The notes under the pieces were generated by a model. The model was not told the origin of the DNA, did not search any database, and saw nothing but the letters and a program-made list of their open reading frames with translations. From Citrobacter freundii (GTDB lineage Bacteria; Bacteroidota; Bacteroidia; Chitinophagales; Chitinophagaceae): DNA of 64,000 bases. The stretch covers positions 62,001 through 126,000 of the forward strand of contig QFQQ01000001.1 in NCBI GenBank assembly GCA_003243445.1, written 5' to 3'. This document shows positions 61,102 to 64,000 of the stretch, piece after piece. The translations under genes were made by a program, and so were the position numbers. Numbering within the stretch: position 1 is the stretch's first letter; each line of letters opens with the position of its first letter.

Positions 61102-64000
61102 TTAGAGTTTTACGTTGATTCCGAAATTGAGTACTTTCTGCAGCGGATAGTTTGGCAATACCACTTCAGGATCGCGCATATCATACGCTGCCCATGTTGC
61201 GAGGTTTTGCGCGTTGAAGAACAATTTCACGCCGGCGAGCTTGTAACGTTTGATCCAGCTGTAGGGAATGGTATATTCAACATTTACATTCTTCAGGCGG
61301 AGATAATTTCCATCATGCATGAAGGCTGAATTGGATGTAAAAATGATACCACCGGTGTTATAGTTATTGCCGCCGGGAGTCAGTCTTGGATAGATCGCAT
61401 TCGCCGCGTTCTCTGGGATCCAGCGTCCGAGGCTTTGAACATAAGCCTGGGAGAAGCCGTTATTCTGGCTTTGGAAACCCGCGTCGGTATAGCCATTCCC
61501 GGAATAGATATCCCGATTGGTCACACCCTGTACCAATGCGCTTACCGCAAATCCTTTATAGTTAAATCCAACGGTAAGGCCGTAATAGATCAGCGGCTTT
61601 TGTTTCCCGATCGGTGCAACATCAAACCGGTCGATCACGCCATCACCATTCAGGTCTTTATATTTGAAATCTCCAACCTTCGGAGTGTACCCGGCTACGG
61701 TTGGCACTGTTTGCGCTTCCTGGTAAGTTTGAATAAATCCATCGGAGATCAATCCAAACCATTGGCCTGCCATTTTACCGGTCTGTTTGTTCCATTCATT
61801 TGGCTGGAACTGTTCGTCCATGAAGATCACTTTGGAATCCTGCAGAGATGCGTTCGCAGTGATAAAGTAATTAAGGGAGCCGATACGGTTTTGATAAGTA
61901 GCCGTCAATTCAACGCCGCTGTAATTATTGATCCCGATATTTTCAAACGGATAATTACGGCCGATCAGTTGAATGCTCTTTCCTCTCTGTTGCATCAGAT
62001 CATAATAACGCTCATAGTAAAAATCGCCTGTCAGCTGGAAGTGATTATTGAACATGGAAAGATCGAGTCCTACGTCCAGTTTATGTGCTTTCTCCCAGGT
62101 TGCATTGATGTTCGCAAGAGGTGCTGAATTCGGTGCGCCGCCTTCAGAAAGACCGGCGTTATTCTGGTAAGTATTGCCGATGGGATAAGTACCCGCCACA
62201 TCAGTATAGAAACTGCGGTAAATATAATAGCCGAAGTTATCTACGTTCGCATTACCGGTCTGGCCGAACGTAGCGCGCAATTTCATTTCATTGATCCAGC
62301 TGATATTGTCTTTGATGAAATCTTCTTTCGCAATATTCCAGCCCAGACCCGCTGCATAAAAAACGCCATACTGATCGCCGGGGGCATAACGGTTATAACC
62401 GCTGTAGTTCACTGCCGCTTCCGCGAGATATTTTCCTTTATAATCGTAAGATACCTTAACCGCGATATTCGTAAGTCTCGAAGGGATATCATAGTTAAGC
62501 AGGGTTGTTTTCTTATCAAACAGACCGAGGAACTGGAAATTGTGCTCTCCGATCTTCTTATCATATCCCAGGGAAAGCTGGGCAAACGTATAACGTGCCC
62601 ATGAAGTGGAAGTGAAATTATTGACCTGGTTCTTTACATCACCGAAATTATTATAGGTTGTGTCACCCGGATTATTAACCACCGGGAGATATACCGCCTG
62701 ATTTTTACTACGGTCGATCAATGAAGATGATTGCACGGATACATTACCGCGTGCCTTGAAATACAATCCCGGCACCCATTTATCAAACCGGTAAGTAAGA
62801 TCGAGGTTAGCCATTACGTCATTGCTATTGTCATTCAGGTAACCGGTGGACTGAGTCATCGAGAGCAGATTGGTCCGGTAATTGGAATTGCCTCCATACG
62901 AGCCGTTGGGGTTTCTGACCGGATATGCATTGTTAGGTGTAGTTAATAAACTACTGAGGATCGCTGATGCACCTGCCCCCGGTTGATTACCCTGTTGCAG
63001 GCGGCCGAACAATTGCAGACCAATATTAAACTGGCTGTTCACATCAACATCGATCTTTGAATTGAGCAGGTAGCGCTTCAACTGAAGATTTGTATTATAA
63101 GAGGTATTCGGATCGGTAACGAAGAAACCATCCTGGTTAAGATAGCTCAGTGACACGATATAACGGGCTCTTGTACCACCGCCATCGAGGCTCAGGTTAT
63201 AACGCGTGATCAGCGGGTTGCTTTTGATGATCGTGTTATACCAGTTAACATCCGGATGGCCATAAGGATCGGAACCTGTGCGGTATGCATTGAAGTCGGC
63301 GGAAGTATAAGCCGCGGCCCGGCCTTCATTTAACAGTGCTTCGTTCGTAAGATACGCATACTGATAAGCAGAAAGCGGTGTAGGCAATCCGAGCGATGAT
63401 TGCGTGCCGGTTTCGGCAGTAAAAGAAATATGCGGCGCACCGATCAATGGATTCCTGGTGGTGACCAGCAGCACACCTCTTGAACTGTTCTGACCAAGCA
63501 AAACGCTTGACATTGCATCACGCAAGATGGAGATAGATTCAATATTCTGCGGATCGATGGAATAGATATCCCTTTGCACTCCATCGATGATGGTAACCGG
63601 AGATTGTCCCCTGCCCTGGTGGCCACGAAGCAGCACATCAAACTCTGTGTTATCCGTTGGGCCGGTACCGCTGGTATTTTTAGGAATATTACCTACGAAG
63701 ATATCAACGTCGATCAGTGATGAAGTAACGGCTTTGTAGAAGCCACTGGTCTGATTGATGGCAAGACCAGCCAGTCTTCCCTGTAATGCATTCAGGTAAA
63801 GGGAAGATGGAGTAGTGCGGAGCTCCGGACCGTAAACTGTACCTACAGAGCTGATGATCTTATCATATGATTTTGATTCATACAAAAGCTCTGTTTTGCG
63901 CATAGGTTTGTTCTCGATGACCGATGTATCCGCGCCGTGCAATGAACGGAGATAACGTTCATCCAGGCGGACGATCATATTATTGCGCGCAGAAACTTCC
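61102..64000 (-). CDS. SusC-family TonB-dependent receptor, 5' end outside the window
   Basis: The frame remains open to the right edge (reading EVSARNN before the first internal Met at 63978), so the gene is truncated by the window and its signal peptide and N-terminal beta domain are missing. The visible 966 codons include the plug (LQGRLAGLAINQTSGF, PVTIIDGVQRDIYSID, SISILRDAMSSVLLGQNSSR) and a complete barrel ending VLNFGINVKL. It pairs with the SusD 18 nt downstream. Substrate is inferred to be mannose-rich from the GH92/GH38/GH130 genes that follow. Confidence 0.92.
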   Translation of the reverse strand, partial: EVSARNNMIVRLDERYLRSLHGADTSVIENKPMRKTELLYESKSYDKIISSVGTVYGPELRTTPSSLYLNALQGRLAGLAINQTSGFYKAVTSSLIDVDIFVGNIPKNTSGTGPTDNTEFDVLLRGHQGRGQSPVTIIDGVQRDIYSIDPQNIESISILRDAMSSVLLGQNSSRGVLLVTTRNPLIGAPHISFTAETGTQSSLGLPTPLSAYQYAYLTNEALLNEGRAAAYTSADFNAYRTGSDPYGHPDVNWYNTIIKSNPLITRYNLSLDGGGTRARYIVSLSYLNQDGFFVTDPNTSYNTNLQLKRYLLNSKIDVDVNSQFNIGLQLFGRLQQGNQPGAGASAILSSLLTTPNNAYPVRNPNGSYGGNSNYRTNLLSMTQSTGYLNDNSNDVMANLDLTYRFDKWVPGLYFKARGNVSVQSSSLIDRSKNQAVYLPVVNNPGDTTYNNFGDVKNQVNNFTSTSWARYTFAQLSLGYDKKIGEHNFQFLGLFDKKTTLLNYDIPSRLTNIAVKVSYDYKGKYLAEAAVNYSGYNRYAPGDQYGVFYAAGLGWNIAKEDFIKDNISWINEMKLRATFGQTGNANVDNFGYYIYRSFYTDVAGTYPIGNTYQNNAGLSEGGAPNSAPLANINATWEKAHKLDVGLDLSMFNNHFQLTGDFYYERYYDLMQQRGKSIQLIGRNYPFENIGINNYSGVELTATYQNRIGSLNYFITANASLQDSKVIFMDEQFQPNEWNKQTGKMAGQWFGLISDGFIQTYQEAQTVPTVAGYTPKVGDFKYKDLNGDGVIDRFDVAPIGKQKPLIYYGLTVGFNYKGFAVSALVQGVTNRDIYSGNGYTDAGFQSQNNGFSQAYVQSLGRWIPENAANAIYPRLTPGGNNYNTGGIIFTSNSAFMHDGNYLRLKNVNVEYTIPYSWIKRYKLAGVKLFFNAQNLATWAAYDMRDPEVVLPNYPLQKVLNFGINVKL

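Noticed and set aside
61435..62127. Plus-strand open frame of 230 codons
   Set aside because: It is antisense to the SusC barrel; its composition is that of a shadow frame.

Overview
The window looks like a chromosomal piece of a glycan-degrading member of the Bacteroidota, most likely a Chitinophagaceae relative. This rests on SusC/SusD pairs, a hybrid two-component sensor, many signal-peptide glycoside hydrolases, A-rich leaders without clear Shine-Dalgarno sites, and a macroglobulin/TonB-plug surface protein. No rRNA, tRNA, CRISPR array, transposase or phage gene was seen.

Layout. 1-2639 (-): 5' part of a large repetitive secreted protein that runs off the left edge. 3163-12146 (mostly +): a macroglobulin/plug surface protein, a sodium:solute symporter, a DinB-like protein, an outer-membrane protein (-), a TetR regulator coupled to an ABC1/UbiB-type kinase, and a small secreted protein. 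12174-13192 (-): two unrecognised genes. 13816-31560 (-): a fructan utilisation locus. Read in the direction of transcription it has a sensor with a periplasmic sugar-binding domain, MFS sugar porter, fructokinase, SusC, SusD, GH32, GH172 (DUF2961), a secreted thioredoxin-like protein and a DUF4965/glutaminase-A-like enzyme. 31938-37877 (-): an erythromycin-esterase-like protein, an M23 peptidase, and a PepSY protein paired with a siderophore-type TonB receptor. 38178-39840 (+): a GOB-like subclass B3 metallo-beta-lactamase and a small unknown gene. 40106-64000 (-): a mannan/complex-glycan locus with SusC (cut by the right edge), SusD, a second SusC without its own SusD, a gene remnant, a divergent GH38, two GH92, a GH92-GH130 fusion, an SGNH esterase, a sialate-O-acetylesterase-type esterase and a GH78-like rhamnosidase.

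How it fits together. The first locus reads as a complete circuit: capture (SusC/D), surface or periplasmic cleavage (GH32 for beta-fructans, GH172 for alpha-fructosides), import (MFS), phosphorylation (PfkB kinase) and sensing of a periplasmic sugar by the hybrid sensor. The second reads as removal of acyl groups, rhamnose, alpha-mannose and beta-mannose caps from a decorated mannose-rich glycan.

The least ordinary material is between the genes. Several families of palindromic repeats fill the gaps: arrays of 9-nt GGTTYNNGA units arranged as mirrored arms starting 0-20 nt after stop codons, hairpins with a constant AAAAATTAAA loop, a 34-nt inverted-repeat element that is interrupted at one site by a second element, and a perfect 41-nt inverted repeat between the fructan sensor and its target operon. 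A 67-codon remnant at 55998-56201 suggests that a deletion removed a SusD and most of another gene from the mannan locus.
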